This document shows, piece after piece, positions 26,166 through 36,911 of a DNA stretch of 64,000 nucleotides (position 1 is its first letter; each line of letters begins with the position of its first letter). Both the position numbers and the translations under genes were made by a program. The notes under the pieces were generated by a model, which did no database searches, was not told the DNA's origin, and saw nothing but the letters and a program-made list of their open reading frames with translations. The stretch covers positions 1-64,000 of the forward strand of contig NZ_JAJITD010000018.1 of the NCBI RefSeq assembly GCF_020880815.1, read 5' to 3'. This DNA comes from Paraburkholderia sejongensis (GTDB lineage: Bacteria > Pseudomonadota > Gammaproteobacteria > Burkholderiales > Burkholderiaceae).

Positions 26166-27254
26166 ATGGCCGCACTGACTCTGCAACGCGTTAAGAAGAC
26201 CTACGACGGCAAACAGTTCATCCTGCACGGGATCGATGTCGACGTCGCCGACGGCGAATTCGTCGTGATGGTCGGGCCGTCCGGCTGCGGCAAGTCGACG
26301 TTGCTGCGGATGGTCGCCGGGCTCGAACGCATCTCCGACGGGCAGATTTCGATCGCCGGCAAGGTCGTCAACGAGCTGGAACCGAAGGACCGCAACATCG
26401 CGATGGTGTTCCAGAACTACGCGCTGTACCCGCATATGAGCGTCGCCGAAAACATGGGTTACGCGCTGAAGATCGCCGGCGTCGCGCGCGAGCAGATCGC
26501 CAGACGCGTCGAAGCCGCCGCGCAGATTCTCGAACTCGAACCGCTGCTGCAGCGCAAGCCGCGCGAGCTTTCGGGCGGCCAGCGCCAGCGCGTCGCGATG
26601 GGCCGCGCGATCGTGCGCGAACCGGCGGTGTTCCTGTTCGACGAACCGCTGTCGAATCTCGACGCGCGGCTGCGCGTGCAGATGCGCCTCGAAATCCAGC
26701 GCCTGCATGCGCGGCTTCGAACCACCAGCCTGTACGTGACCCACGATCAGATCGAAGCGATGACGCTCGCGCAGCGCGTGATCGTGATGAACAAGGGGCA
26801 CGCCGAGCAGATCGGCGCGCCGACCGAGGTCTACGAGCGGCCGGCGACGGTGTTCGTCGCGAGCTTCATCGGCTCGCCGGGGATGAATCTGCTGGAAGGC
26901 CGCGTATCCGACGACGGCTCGACGTTCGATGTCGCCGGCAACGGTCCGCGGCTGCCGCTCGCGGGCGTGCCGTCGATCGGCCGCGAAGTCGCGACGGGCC
27001 GCGAATGGATGCTCGGCATCCGCCCCGAGCATATGAGCCCAGGCACGCAGAACGCGCCGCATGCGACGCTGACCGTCGATTCGTGCGAATTGCTCGGCGC
27101 GGACAATCTCGCGCACGGCCGCTGGGGCAAGCACGACGTGACCGCGCGGCTGCCACACGCCCATCGTCCGGCGGCCGGCGAAGCGCTGCAGGTTGCGCTG
27201 CCCGCGCAGCATCTGCACTTCTTCGATCCGCAGACGGGACGGCGCGCGAACTGA
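26166..27254 (+). CDS. ugpC: sn-glycerol-3-phosphate ABC transporter ATP-binding protein UgpC
   Basis: ABC ATPase of 362 aa that powers the Ugp importer. Walker A is GPSGCGKST at residues 37-45, the signature LSGGQRQR starts at 135, and Walker B is VFLFDEPLSNLDA. The H-loop is YVTHDQIEAMTLAQR. A C-terminal regulatory domain (about 235-362, containing LGIRPEHM) is of the MalK/UgpC type. It closes a complete ugpBAEC operon. Confidence 0.93.
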   Translation: MAALTLQRVKKTYDGKQFILHGIDVDVADGEFVVMVGPSGCGKSTLLRMVAGLERISDGQISIAGKVVNELEPKDRNIAMVFQNYALYPHMSVAENMGYALKIAGVAREQIARRVEAAAQILELEPLLQRKPRELSGGQRQRVAMGRAIVREPAVFLFDEPLSNLDARLRVQMRLEIQRLHARLRTTSLYVTHDQIEAMTLAQRVIVMNKGHAEQIGAPTEVYERPATVFVASFIGSPGMNLLEGRVSDDGSTFDVAGNGPRLPLAGVPSIGREVATGREWMLGIRPEHMSPGTQNAPHATLTVDSCELLGADNLAHGRWGKHDVTARLPHAHRPAAGEALQVALPAQHLHFFDPQTGRRAN

Positions 27255-27510
27255 CCGGGCCGCGCCGCCACGCTCCCACGCCAGGGGCGCGTAACGCCGG
27301 GCCACACGGCAGCTTCCCCCCTGCCGCCCCGCCCCCGCCGCGAAGTACAATGCCACCTGAACCACCGCCGCGCGCGCGAACGTCGTCGAAATCCGCTGCC
27401 GCGCCGGCCGGCGCCGGGCACTCAGCCCGGCCCTGACACACCGATTACCCATTCACCCCCGACTGCCCGCCCGCACGCGGCCGGCGTCGTCAACGTCTAC
27501 TGCAAGCAAA

Positions 27511-29175
<1,665 letters not shown>

Positions 29176-29424
29176 GCGCGTTAAGCGCGTGATGCCCCCG
29201 CCGTCCGTGTCGCTTTATCACGGAGCAGCGGCGGGGCATGCGCGTTGCTTGTCGGGGGCGTTGCGGGAGCTGGGCATTCGCGGCGCGCTGGTGGCAAGCC
29301 GGTGCAAGGCCGGCTCGCCTATCCAAAAAAATGCGCGAAGAAAAATGCTGGAAACGTGCGCGCGGCCGCGCACCGATAAGCCGGTCATCAGCACACCGCC
29401 CGACGCGGTGACGAGGAGGCAAGC

Positions 29425-30543
29425 ATGGCGTTGTCGAGGGGCAGGCGCTGGATCGTCGTCGTGGCGGGCACGTTGCTGGCACTGGTTCTGCTGGCCATCG
29501 GCGCGCTGCAATTCGCACAACAGGAAATCAAGGATCGCGTCACCGCGGCGCTCGGCCCGCTGGGCAGCGCGGAAAGTATCGACGTCGGCCTCACCTCGCT
29601 GCATCTGTCCCACGTTCTGCTGAAAGCGCCGCCCGGCTGGCCGGCCGGCGAGCCGCTGCGCGCCGACGAAATCATCATCACGCCCGATGTGCGCGCGCTG
29701 CTCGGGCGGCGCATCCATATCCGCGAAGTCGTGATCCGTGGCTTCGACCTCGCGGTGCTGCGCAAACAGGACGGCTCGCTGAATCTGCTGCCGAATCTGC
29801 GCGAGTCGGTGAACCGCGCCGATCAGCCGAACGGCGCGAGGCCGTCGGCGCCGAGCGAAAAGCGGGTCGACCGGATCCGCTTCGAGCACGGCAATTTCCA
29901 CTTCTACGACCTGACCGTCGGGCCGCCCGCGTTCAGGATCACGGTCAGCAATGCGAATGCGACCGTCGACAATCTGTATCTGCCGTCGCTCGCCGAGCCG
30001 ACCAATGTCAGCGTCAGCGGCTCGATCAAGGGGCCGGCGCATACCGGCACGGTCAGCTTCGATGGCTGGATCAAGATAGCGAGCCGCGATTCGCAGACCA
30101 CCAGCAAACTGCACGGCGTCGACGTCGTGACGCTCGATCCCTATCTGCTGAAGAAGGCCGGCACGCGCGCGCAGGTGACCGGCGGCACGGTCGATCTGAC
30201 GATCGAATCGACGGTGCGCAACTATCACCTGCACGCACCCGGCACGGTGACGGTCCACAATCTGCAACTGGCCGAATCGACCAATCCGCTCGAAACCTTC
30301 ATGTCGATTCCGACCCATGCCGCGGTCGCCGCGCTGAAGAAGCGCGACGGCGACATCACGCTGCATTTCGTGCTCGATGGCGATTTGCGCGATCCGAAGT
30401 TCTCGGTGCGCGAAGGGATCCTCGCGCGCATCGGCGCGGGCTTCGCGCAGGCGCTCGGGGTGAGCGTGGAAGGCGTCGCGAAGGGCGCCGGCGAGACCGT
30501 CAAGGGGCTCGGCAACGCGTTGAAGAATCTGTTGGGGCAGTAG
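29425..30543 (+). CDS. AsmA/DUF748-like envelope protein
   Basis: A 372-aa protein with an N-terminal signal anchor at about residues 9-29 (WIVVVAGTLLALVLLAIGAL). A long beta-rich periplasmic region resembles the DUF748/AsmA-like group (IHIREVVIRGFDLAVLRKQDGSLNLLP, FEHGNFHFYDLTV). The C-terminus is an amphipathic glycine-rich stretch (GVSVEGVAKGAGETVKGLG). Related proteins are implicated in outer-membrane lipid transport or assembly, but the role here is unknown. It stands alone after ettA. Confidence 0.68.
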   Translation: MALSRGRRWIVVVAGTLLALVLLAIGALQFAQQEIKDRVTAALGPLGSAESIDVGLTSLHLSHVLLKAPPGWPAGEPLRADEIIITPDVRALLGRRIHIREVVIRGFDLAVLRKQDGSLNLLPNLRESVNRADQPNGARPSAPSEKRVDRIRFEHGNFHFYDLTVGPPAFRITVSNANATVDNLYLPSLAEPTNVSVSGSIKGPAHTGTVSFDGWIKIASRDSQTTSKLHGVDVVTLDPYLLKKAGTRAQVTGGTVDLTIESTVRNYHLHAPGTVTVHNLQLAESTNPLETFMSIPTHAAVAALKKRDGDITLHFVLDGDLRDPKFSVREGILARIGAGFAQALGVSVEGVAKGAGETVKGLGNALKNLLGQ

Positions 30544-30576
30544 CGGCGCGCGCGGTGTCGCCGCGCTCACCCACGC

Positions 30577-31200
30577 TCACACCGGCAAGCCCAGTTCGCG
30601 CAGTTGCCATGCCGTCCGCGCGGCGCTCGTGTGATGCACGCCGTGCCAGCCGAGCGCCGTCGCGGCCTCGGCGTTCTTCGCGTTGTCGTCGATAAAAACC
30701 AGCTCGGCCGGCTCGATGCCCGGAATTTGCAACTCGATGCAGCGGCGCATCTCCGCGAAGATCGCCGGATCCGGCTTCACCAGCTTCACCCGCCCCGATA
30801 CGACGATGTCGCGAAACCGCCGCAGCACCGGGTAGTGCTCCCACGCATACGGGAAAGTCTCGGCCGACCAGTTGGTGAGGCCGAACAACGGCACGTCGGC
30901 CGCTTCGAGCTGCTCCATCAGCGCGACGCCGTCCTCCAGCACGCCGGCGACCATCTCGTGCCAGCGCTCGTAGAACGCGCGGATCAGACGCGCGTGATCG
31001 GGAAACTTCGCGATCAGCTCTCTGGTGCCTTCGGCGATCGGCTGGCCGCCGTCCTGGCGGATCACCCAGTCCATCGAACACACGTGCGTCAGAAACCAGC
31101 GGCGCTCGGTTTCATCGGGAATCAGCTGGCGGTATAGATAGTCAGGATTCCAGTCGATCAGCACACCACCGAAGTCGAACACCACTGCCTTGATTGCCAT
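30577..31200 (-). CDS. HAD family hydrolase (YihX-like)
   Basis: HAD phosphatase of 207 aa with subclass IA architecture. Motif I is VVFDFGGVLID, with nucleophile D9 but glycine at the usual second Asp position, as in YihX-type proteins. Motif II is GLTNWS, the lysine lies in KLVKPDPAIF, and the metal motif is FIDDNAKNAEAA. Relatives dephosphorylate small sugar phosphates; the substrate here is unknown. The gene ends close to the convergent DUF748-like gene. Confidence 0.82.
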   Translation of the reverse strand: MAIKAVVFDFGGVLIDWNPDYLYRQLIPDETERRWFLTHVCSMDWVIRQDGGQPIAEGTRELIAKFPDHARLIRAFYERWHEMVAGVLEDGVALMEQLEAADVPLFGLTNWSAETFPYAWEHYPVLRRFRDIVVSGRVKLVKPDPAIFAEMRRCIELQIPGIEPAELVFIDDNAKNAEAATALGWHGVHHTSAARTAWQLRELGLPV

Positions 31201-31239
31201 GCGCTCTCCGTTAATTCGCGAGGGGTTGCTACGCCACGC

Positions 31240-33054
31240 TCAGATGGGCTGCGTGCGCAGCTCGAGCCACGCCTTCGCGTCGCCGCTCACATGCGGCGAC
31301 AGACGCGTGCGCACGGTCTCGTGATACGCGTTGAGCCACGTGCGCTCGTCGTCGCGCAGCAGCGACAGCTCGATGCAGCGCGTGTCGATCGGGCACAGCG
31401 TCAGCGTCTCGAACTTGAGGAAATCGCCGAACTCGGTTTTCTCCGCCGCGACGTTCAGCACGAGGTTTTCGATTCGCACACCCCACTTGCCCGGCCGGTA
31501 CAGACCCGGTTCGTTCGACGTGATCATCCCCTCCTCCATCGCGGTCCACGGTTCGGCCGGCGCGTAGTGCGAGATCACCTGCGGGCCTTCGTGCACGTTC
31601 AGGAAGTAGCCGACGCCGTGACCGGTGCCATGACCATAGTCGGCGCCCGCCTGCCAGATCGGCGCGCGCGCGATCGCATCGAGCATCGGTGAACGGATGC
31701 CGCGCGGGAACTGCGCGCGCGACAACGCGATCATCCCTTTCAGCACCACCGTGAAATCGCGCCGCTGCGCGTCGCTCGGCGTGCCGACCGGCACGACGCG
31801 GGTGATGTCGGTGGTGCCGGTCAGATACTGGCCGCCGGAGTCGATCAGCAACAGGCCGTCGCCCTCGATCACCGCGTGCGACTCCTCGGTCGCGCGGTAG
31901 TGCGGCATCGCGCCGTTGCCGTTGAAGCCGGCGATCGTCGCGAAGCTCAGCGACACGAAACCGGGACGGCGCGCGCGGGCGGCCGTCAGACGTTCGTCGA
32001 TGGTCAGCTCGGTGATCCGCTCGCGGCCCAGCGCGGCTTCGAACCACGCGAAGAATTCGGCGAGCGCCGCGCCGTCCTGCTCCATCGTCGCGCGCACGTG
32101 CGCGGCGTCGGCGGCGCTCTTGCACGACTTCAGGAAGGTCGACGGATTGACCGCCTCGACCAGCTTGACCGTCGACGGCACCGCCTGCAGCAGCCCATAA
32201 GTGATCCGGCGCGGGTCGATCAGCAGCGTGCTGCCGGCCGGCAGCGCGGCCAGCGCGTCGGCGGCCTTCGCATACGGCTCGACGTGGATGCCGTCGCGCG
32301 CGAGCACGGCGGCCAGCTCCGGCGACACCTTGCCGTCGGCGATGAACAGCGACACGCGATCCACGCCGATCAGCGCATGGGCGACGAACACCGGGTTGTA
32401 GCTGACGTCGGCGCCGCGCAGATTGAGCAGCCACGCGAGGTCGTCGAGGGTCGAGATGAAGTGCGACTGCGCGCCCTTGTCGGCCATCGCACGACGCACC
32501 TGCGCGAGCTTCTCCGCACGCGCGAGCCCCGCTTGCGGCTCGGCGTGCTCGAACACCGCGTCGGCGGGCAAGGCCGGGCGCTGCGCCCAGATCGCGTCGA
32601 ACAGATCGACATCGGTGCGCAGTTGCACCCCGTGCGCGCCGAGCGTCGCGCTCAACGCACGCGCCGCCGCGACGCCGAGCACCGCGCCATCGACGCCGAC
32701 CGTGCCGCCCTTCGCGACGTTTCGCGCGAGCCATTCAAAATGCGGAGTGGTCTGCTGGCCGCCGGTCATCTTCATCAGTTCGACGCCAGTGCCGGCCAGT
32801 TGCGCGCTGGCCTGCTCCCAATACCGGCTGTCGGTCCACACACCGGCGAAATCCGCGCTGACGATCAACGTGCCGGCCGAGCCGGTGAAGCCCGACAGCC
32901 ACTGGCGACCCTGCCAGCGCCCGGGCAGGTACTCGGACAGATGCGGATCGGCGGACGGCACCAGATAAGCGGCGATGCCTTCGCGCGCCATCGCGGCGCG
33001 CAGGCTCGCGAGACGCTCGGGAATGGAAGAGGTTTCGGGGAGTCGGGCGTTCAT
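31240..33054 (-). CDS. M24B family Xaa-Pro aminopeptidase
   Basis: Metallopeptidase of 604 aa, longer than E. coli PepP because of a duplicated creatinase-like N-terminal region. The pita-bread domain holds the dimetal ligands: two Asp in LLIDSGGQYLTGTTDITR, His in HGTGHGVGYFLNVHEGP, Glu in TSNEPGLYRPG and Glu in GVRIENLV. It removes N-terminal residues preceding proline, probably in the cytoplasm as no signal peptide is seen. It is 39 bases from the HAD gene on the same strand. Confidence 0.88.
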   Translation of the reverse strand: MNARLPETSSIPERLASLRAAMAREGIAAYLVPSADPHLSEYLPGRWQGRQWLSGFTGSAGTLIVSADFAGVWTDSRYWEQASAQLAGTGVELMKMTGGQQTTPHFEWLARNVAKGGTVGVDGAVLGVAAARALSATLGAHGVQLRTDVDLFDAIWAQRPALPADAVFEHAEPQAGLARAEKLAQVRRAMADKGAQSHFISTLDDLAWLLNLRGADVSYNPVFVAHALIGVDRVSLFIADGKVSPELAAVLARDGIHVEPYAKAADALAALPAGSTLLIDPRRITYGLLQAVPSTVKLVEAVNPSTFLKSCKSAADAAHVRATMEQDGAALAEFFAWFEAALGRERITELTIDERLTAARARRPGFVSLSFATIAGFNGNGAMPHYRATEESHAVIEGDGLLLIDSGGQYLTGTTDITRVVPVGTPSDAQRRDFTVVLKGMIALSRAQFPRGIRSPMLDAIARAPIWQAGADYGHGTGHGVGYFLNVHEGPQVISHYAPAEPWTAMEEGMITSNEPGLYRPGKWGVRIENLVLNVAAEKTEFGDFLKFETLTLCPIDTRCIELSLLRDDERTWLNAYHETVRTRLSPHVSGDAKAWLELRTQPI

Positions 33055-33073
33055 GGGGTTACCTGCAAAGAAT

Positions 33074-33361
33074 TCATCGACGGACCGCGCGGCGCGAGCC
33101 GAGGCCGACCGTCACGGCGACGACGATCAGCGCGACGGCGGTACACACCGGCCATTCGAGCAATTCGCCATCATGGAACAGACCGGTCACGTTGCCGGCC
33201 ATGCGCGCGACACTCGCGCCGAGCACACCCGCGACGAGCGCAAGCCAACAGCGGGTGCGGCTCGCCCGGCGCAACGGATGCAGCCACCAGCCGGCGAGAC
33301 CGATCGCGACACCTAGCACGAGAATGCCTGGCCAACCCATCAGCGACGAGCCTCGCAACAT
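33074..33361 (-). CDS. Small multi-pass membrane protein (GlsB/YeaQ-like)
   Basis: A 95-aa protein with three hydrophobic segments at about 10-27, 39-56 and 71-88. The glycine-rich pattern GWPGILVLGVAIGLAGWWLHP and LALVAGVLGASVARM resembles the transglycosylase-associated (GlsB/YeaQ) family of stress-induced small membrane proteins. The resemblance is by pattern only. A shorter start at 33340 (MGWPG) is equally plausible. It lies upstream of the aminopeptidase on the same strand. Confidence 0.55.
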   Translation of the reverse strand: MLRGSSLMGWPGILVLGVAIGLAGWWLHPLRRASRTRCWLALVAGVLGASVARMAGNVTGLFHDGELLEWPVCTAVALIVVAVTVGLGSRRAVRR

Positions 33362-33556
33362 GACCGCAGCAAAATCGGATTCGTCTCATAGGCGAAGGGA
33401 GCCGCCACAGCTAGCATTTTTGCCTCATTAACTATACAAGTTCAGCACGGCGCTTTCCGCGTAGCGGTTGAGTTTAGGGGTCGGGAGTGTGCTTAGGCAA
33501 GCTGAAAGGCTTCCTGCAAAGGCAGCCCCCGCTCATTGCCAGGCTGACGCAGAGCC

Positions 33557-34267
33557 ATGCGCATCGCCCTCATCGAACCTGACGTGCTGCATGCCAAGTT
33601 AGTCGACCGGCTGATTTTTGCCGGCGGCCACATCTGCCAGCACTTCACCACCAGCGCCAAGTTTCTGCAGCGCGCCGCGGACGAATTTTTCGACCTGCTG
33701 ATCACCGAAAGCTGGGCCGGCGACCACTGCGCCGAAGATGTGATCCCGCGCGCGCGCTCCATTCTGCCTGGCCTGCCCGTCATGATGCTGATCGCGGACC
33801 CGCGCGAGAGTCAGATCGTCGCCGCGCTGCACGCCGGCGCCGACGACTGCCTGAGCAAACCGGTGCGTGGTCCGGAAATGCTGGCGCGAGTGGAGGCACT
33901 GCAGCGCCGCGCGGGTCTGCGGCGGCCCGCCAACCGGCGCCGCGACGTGATCGGCGGTTATACGTTCGACGCCGCGAACTTCGAGGTGAGCTTCCGCGAT
34001 CTCACGGTGATCCTGACGCCGAAGGAATTTCGCCTCGCGCTGCTGCTGTTCAACAACCTCGCGCGCCCGGTGTCGCGCGCGCACATCCTGGAAACCGTGT
34101 GGTCGCGTCGTCGCGACGTAAAGTCGCGCACCATCGATACCCATGCGTCGCGGGTACGCAGCAAGCTGCAACTGCGCCCGGAGCTTGGCTACACGCTGAC
34201 GCCGGTCTATGGTTACGGTTATCAGCTCGACCCGATTCCGTTGGAAAGCCTGACCGGCGCGATCTGA
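33557..34267 (+). CDS. Atypical OmpR-type response regulator
   Basis: A 236-aa two-domain regulator with an N-terminal receiver (about 1-120) and a C-terminal winged-helix DNA-binding domain (about 130-230: LTPKEFRLALLLFNNLARPVSR, SRTIDTHASRVRSKL, VYGYGYQL). The receiver keeps acidic E7 and D9 and the conserved lysine in LSKPV. However, the expected phosphoacceptor in FDLLITESW is E51 instead of Asp. Such substitution often mimics or bypasses phosphorylation. No histidine kinase is adjacent. It lies upstream of hemA and diverges from the small membrane-protein gene. Targets are unknown. Confidence 0.82.
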   Translation: MRIALIEPDVLHAKLVDRLIFAGGHICQHFTTSAKFLQRAADEFFDLLITESWAGDHCAEDVIPRARSILPGLPVMMLIADPRESQIVAALHAGADDCLSKPVRGPEMLARVEALQRRAGLRRPANRRRDVIGGYTFDAANFEVSFRDLTVILTPKEFRLALLLFNNLARPVSRAHILETVWSRRRDVKSRTIDTHASRVRSKLQLRPELGYTLTPVYGYGYQLDPIPLESLTGAI

Positions 34268-34314
34268 CACATGCCCGGTATGTGGCGCGCCGGATGTGAA
34301 AATCGTGAAAACGC

Positions 34315-34320
34315 TATAAT
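34315..34320 (+). promoter_or_regulatory. Candidate -10 box of hemA
   Basis: A perfect TATAAT lies 27 bases before the hemA ATG. The -35 region around 34291-34300 is poor, so an activator or an extended element may be needed. Confidence 0.4.
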
Positions 34321-34346
34321 ATCGGCCTGAACGATAGCCCCACACC

Positions 34347-35633
34347 ATGCAGCTTCTAACGATCGGAATCAACCACCACACTGCGCCTGTCGCCCTGCGC
34401 GAACGCGTGGCGTTTCCGCTCGAACAGATCAAGCCCGCACTGGACACGTTCAAGGGCATCTGGCTGGGCCGGATGGCCCCGAATGCGCCGGAAGCGGCCA
34501 TTCTCTCCACCTGCAACCGCACCGAGCTCTACTGCGCGACCGACGACCTCGCGGCACGCGAAGCCGCGCTTCAATGGCTGTCCAGGTACCACAACCTCCC
34601 GATCGACGAACTCGCGCCGCACGTGTACGCGCTGCCGCAATCCGAAGCGGTGCGCCATGCGTTCCGGGTCGCGTCGGGCCTCGATTCGATGGTGCTCGGC
34701 GAAACCCAGATCGTCGGGCAGATGAAGGACGCAGTGCGCACCGCGTCCGAGGCCGGCGCGCTCGGCACCTATCTGAACCAGCTGTTCCAGCGCACCTTCG
34801 CGGTCGCGAAGGAAGTGCGCAGCACCACCGAAATCGGTGCGCAGTCGGTATCGATGGCCGCCGCCGCGGTGCGCCTCGCGCAGCGCATCTTCGACAAGAT
34901 CGCGAACCAGCGCGTGCTGTTCATCGGTGCCGGCGAAATGATCGAACTGTGCGCGACGCACTTCGCCGCGCAGCAGCCGCGCGAGCTGGTGGTCGCCAAT
35001 CGCACCGCCGAGCGCGGCCAGCGGCTCGCCGAGCGCTTCAACGGCCGGGCGATTCCGCTGTCGGAGCTGCCGGCGCGCATGCACGAATTCGACATCATCG
35101 TGTCGTGTACCGCGTCCACGTTGCCGATCATCGGCCTCGGCGCGGTGGAGCGCGCGGTGAAAGCGCGCCGCCATCGGCCGATCTTCATGGTCGACCTCGC
35201 GGTGCCGCGCGACATCGAACCGGAAGCCGGCCAGCTCGAAGACGTGTTCCTGTACACCGTCGACGACCTCGGCGCGATCGTTCGCGAAGGCAATGCGTCG
35301 CGTCAGGCCGCGGTCGCGCAGGCCGAAGCGATCATCGAAACGCGCGTGCAGAACTTCATGCAGTGGCTCGACGCGCGCAGCATCGTGCCGGTGATCCGCC
35401 ACATGCACACACAGGCCGACGCGCTGCGCCGCGCCGAAGTCGAACGCGCGCAAAAGATGCTCGCGCGCGGCGAAGATCCGGCGGCGGTGCTCGAAGCGCT
35501 GTCGCAGTCGCTCACCAACAAGCTGATCCACGGTCCGACGCACGCGCTCAACCGCGCGAGCAGCGACAACCGCGACAAGCTGATCGAACTGATTAGCGGT
35601 TTCTACAAACACTCCAGCTCCTCGGAGCGTTAG
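34347..35633 (+). CDS. hemA: Glutamyl-tRNA reductase
   Basis: NADPH-dependent enzyme of 428 aa that reduces Glu-tRNA to glutamate semialdehyde, the first step of C5-pathway tetrapyrrole synthesis. The catalytic nucleophile is C56 in ILSTCNRTELYC. The NADPH domain has VLFIGAGEMIELCATHF. The C-terminal dimerisation domain is present. The N-terminus MQLLTIGINHHTAPVALRERVAF is standard. It heads the hemA-prfA-prmC-grxD-ubiX group. Confidence 0.96.
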   Translation: MQLLTIGINHHTAPVALRERVAFPLEQIKPALDTFKGIWLGRMAPNAPEAAILSTCNRTELYCATDDLAAREAALQWLSRYHNLPIDELAPHVYALPQSEAVRHAFRVASGLDSMVLGETQIVGQMKDAVRTASEAGALGTYLNQLFQRTFAVAKEVRSTTEIGAQSVSMAAAAVRLAQRIFDKIANQRVLFIGAGEMIELCATHFAAQQPRELVVANRTAERGQRLAERFNGRAIPLSELPARMHEFDIIVSCTASTLPIIGLGAVERAVKARRHRPIFMVDLAVPRDIEPEAGQLEDVFLYTVDDLGAIVREGNASRQAAVAQAEAIIETRVQNFMQWLDARSIVPVIRHMHTQADALRRAEVERAQKMLARGEDPAAVLEALSQSLTNKLIHGPTHALNRASSDNRDKLIELISGFYKHSSSSER

Positions 35634-35768
35634 CGGCGCCCTTTGCGCCGCCGCGTCTGCGCCGTGTTTGCGTCGTCCCCGGCGCAGCTCGCAGCCGCTG
35701 CTTCCACCCCGGGCCTTCGCCCGTTCCCCTGGCCGCATCCTTTCCGGAGTCCGCTCCGCTACCGCCCG

Positions 35769-36851
35769 ATGAAAACGAGCATGCAACGCAAGCTCGACCA
35801 GCTGACCACCCGGCTGGCCGAACTGAACGACCTGTTGAGCCGCGAGGACGTCACGTCGAATCTCGATCAATACCGCAAGCTCACGCGCGAACACGCGGAA
35901 CTCGGCCCGGTCGTCGAGCAGTACGGACTCTGGCGTCAGGTGCAGAACGACGCGGCAACCGCGCAGGAACTGCTGTCCGACGCATCGATGCGCGATTTCG
36001 CCGAAGAGGAAATCCGCGCCGCGCGTGAACGGATGGAGACGCTCGGCGTCGAGCTGCAGAAAATGCTGCTGCCGAAAGACCCGAACGACGATCGCAACAT
36101 CTACCTCGAAATCCGCGCGGGTACCGGCGGCGACGAATCCGCGCTGTTCGCGGGCGACCTGCTGCGGATGTATTTGCGCTATGCGGAGCGCAATCGCTGG
36201 CAGGTCGAGATGATGTCGGCGAGCGAGTCGGACCTCGGCGGCTATCGCGAAGTGATCGTGCGGATCGCCGGCGATGCCGCGTATTCGAAACTCAAGTTCG
36301 AGTCGGGCGGGCATCGCGTGCAGCGCGTGCCGGCCACCGAAACGCAGGGCCGCATCCATACGTCGGCCTGCACGGTCGCGGTAATGCCGGAAGCGGACGA
36401 GATCGGCGAGGTCGAGATCAATCCGGCCGATCTGCGCATCGACACGTTCCGCGCATCGGGCGCCGGCGGTCAGCACATCAACAAAACCGACTCCGCGGTA
36501 CGGGTTACGCACTTGCCGACCGGGATCGTCGTCGAATGTCAGGACGACCGCTCGCAGCACAAGAACAAGGACCGCGCGCTCAAGGTGCTGGCCGCGCGCA
36601 TCAAGGACAAGCAGGCGCACGAACAGCAGGCGAAGGAAGCGGCGACGCGCAAGAACCTGATCGGCTCCGGCGACCGCTCGGAGCGGATCCGCACCTACAA
36701 TTTCCCGCAAGGGCGGCTTACCGATCACCGGATCAATCTGACGCTGTACCGGCTCGACGCGATCATGGACGGCGATCTCGATGAACTGATCGCGGCGCTC
36801 GTCAGCGAGCATCAGGCGGAGTTGCTGGCGTCGCTGGGCGACGCGGATTGA
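35769..36851 (+). CDS. prfA: Peptide chain release factor 1
   Basis: Class I release factor of 360 aa that reads UAA and UAG. The GGQ motif that triggers peptide release is at residues 233-235 (GAGGQHINKTDSAVRVTH), and the codon-recognition region lies earlier with RVPATETQGRIHTS. The start at 35769 gives the normal N-terminus MKTSMQRKLDQL. The downstream gene prmC methylates the GGQ glutamine (Q235), so the pair is functionally linked. Confidence 0.96.
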   Translation: MKTSMQRKLDQLTTRLAELNDLLSREDVTSNLDQYRKLTREHAELGPVVEQYGLWRQVQNDAATAQELLSDASMRDFAEEEIRAARERMETLGVELQKMLLPKDPNDDRNIYLEIRAGTGGDESALFAGDLLRMYLRYAERNRWQVEMMSASESDLGGYREVIVRIAGDAAYSKLKFESGGHRVQRVPATETQGRIHTSACTVAVMPEADEIGEVEINPADLRIDTFRASGAGGQHINKTDSAVRVTHLPTGIVVECQDDRSQHKNKDRALKVLAARIKDKQAHEQQAKEAATRKNLIGSGDRSERIRTYNFPQGRLTDHRINLTLYRLDAIMDGDLDELIAALVSEHQAELLASLGDAD

Positions 36852-36911
36852 TGCAGTGGCGCGGCTGATGCCGCGGTTGCCTCTGCTGCCCTGATCCTTC
36901 CCGCCTCGAAA

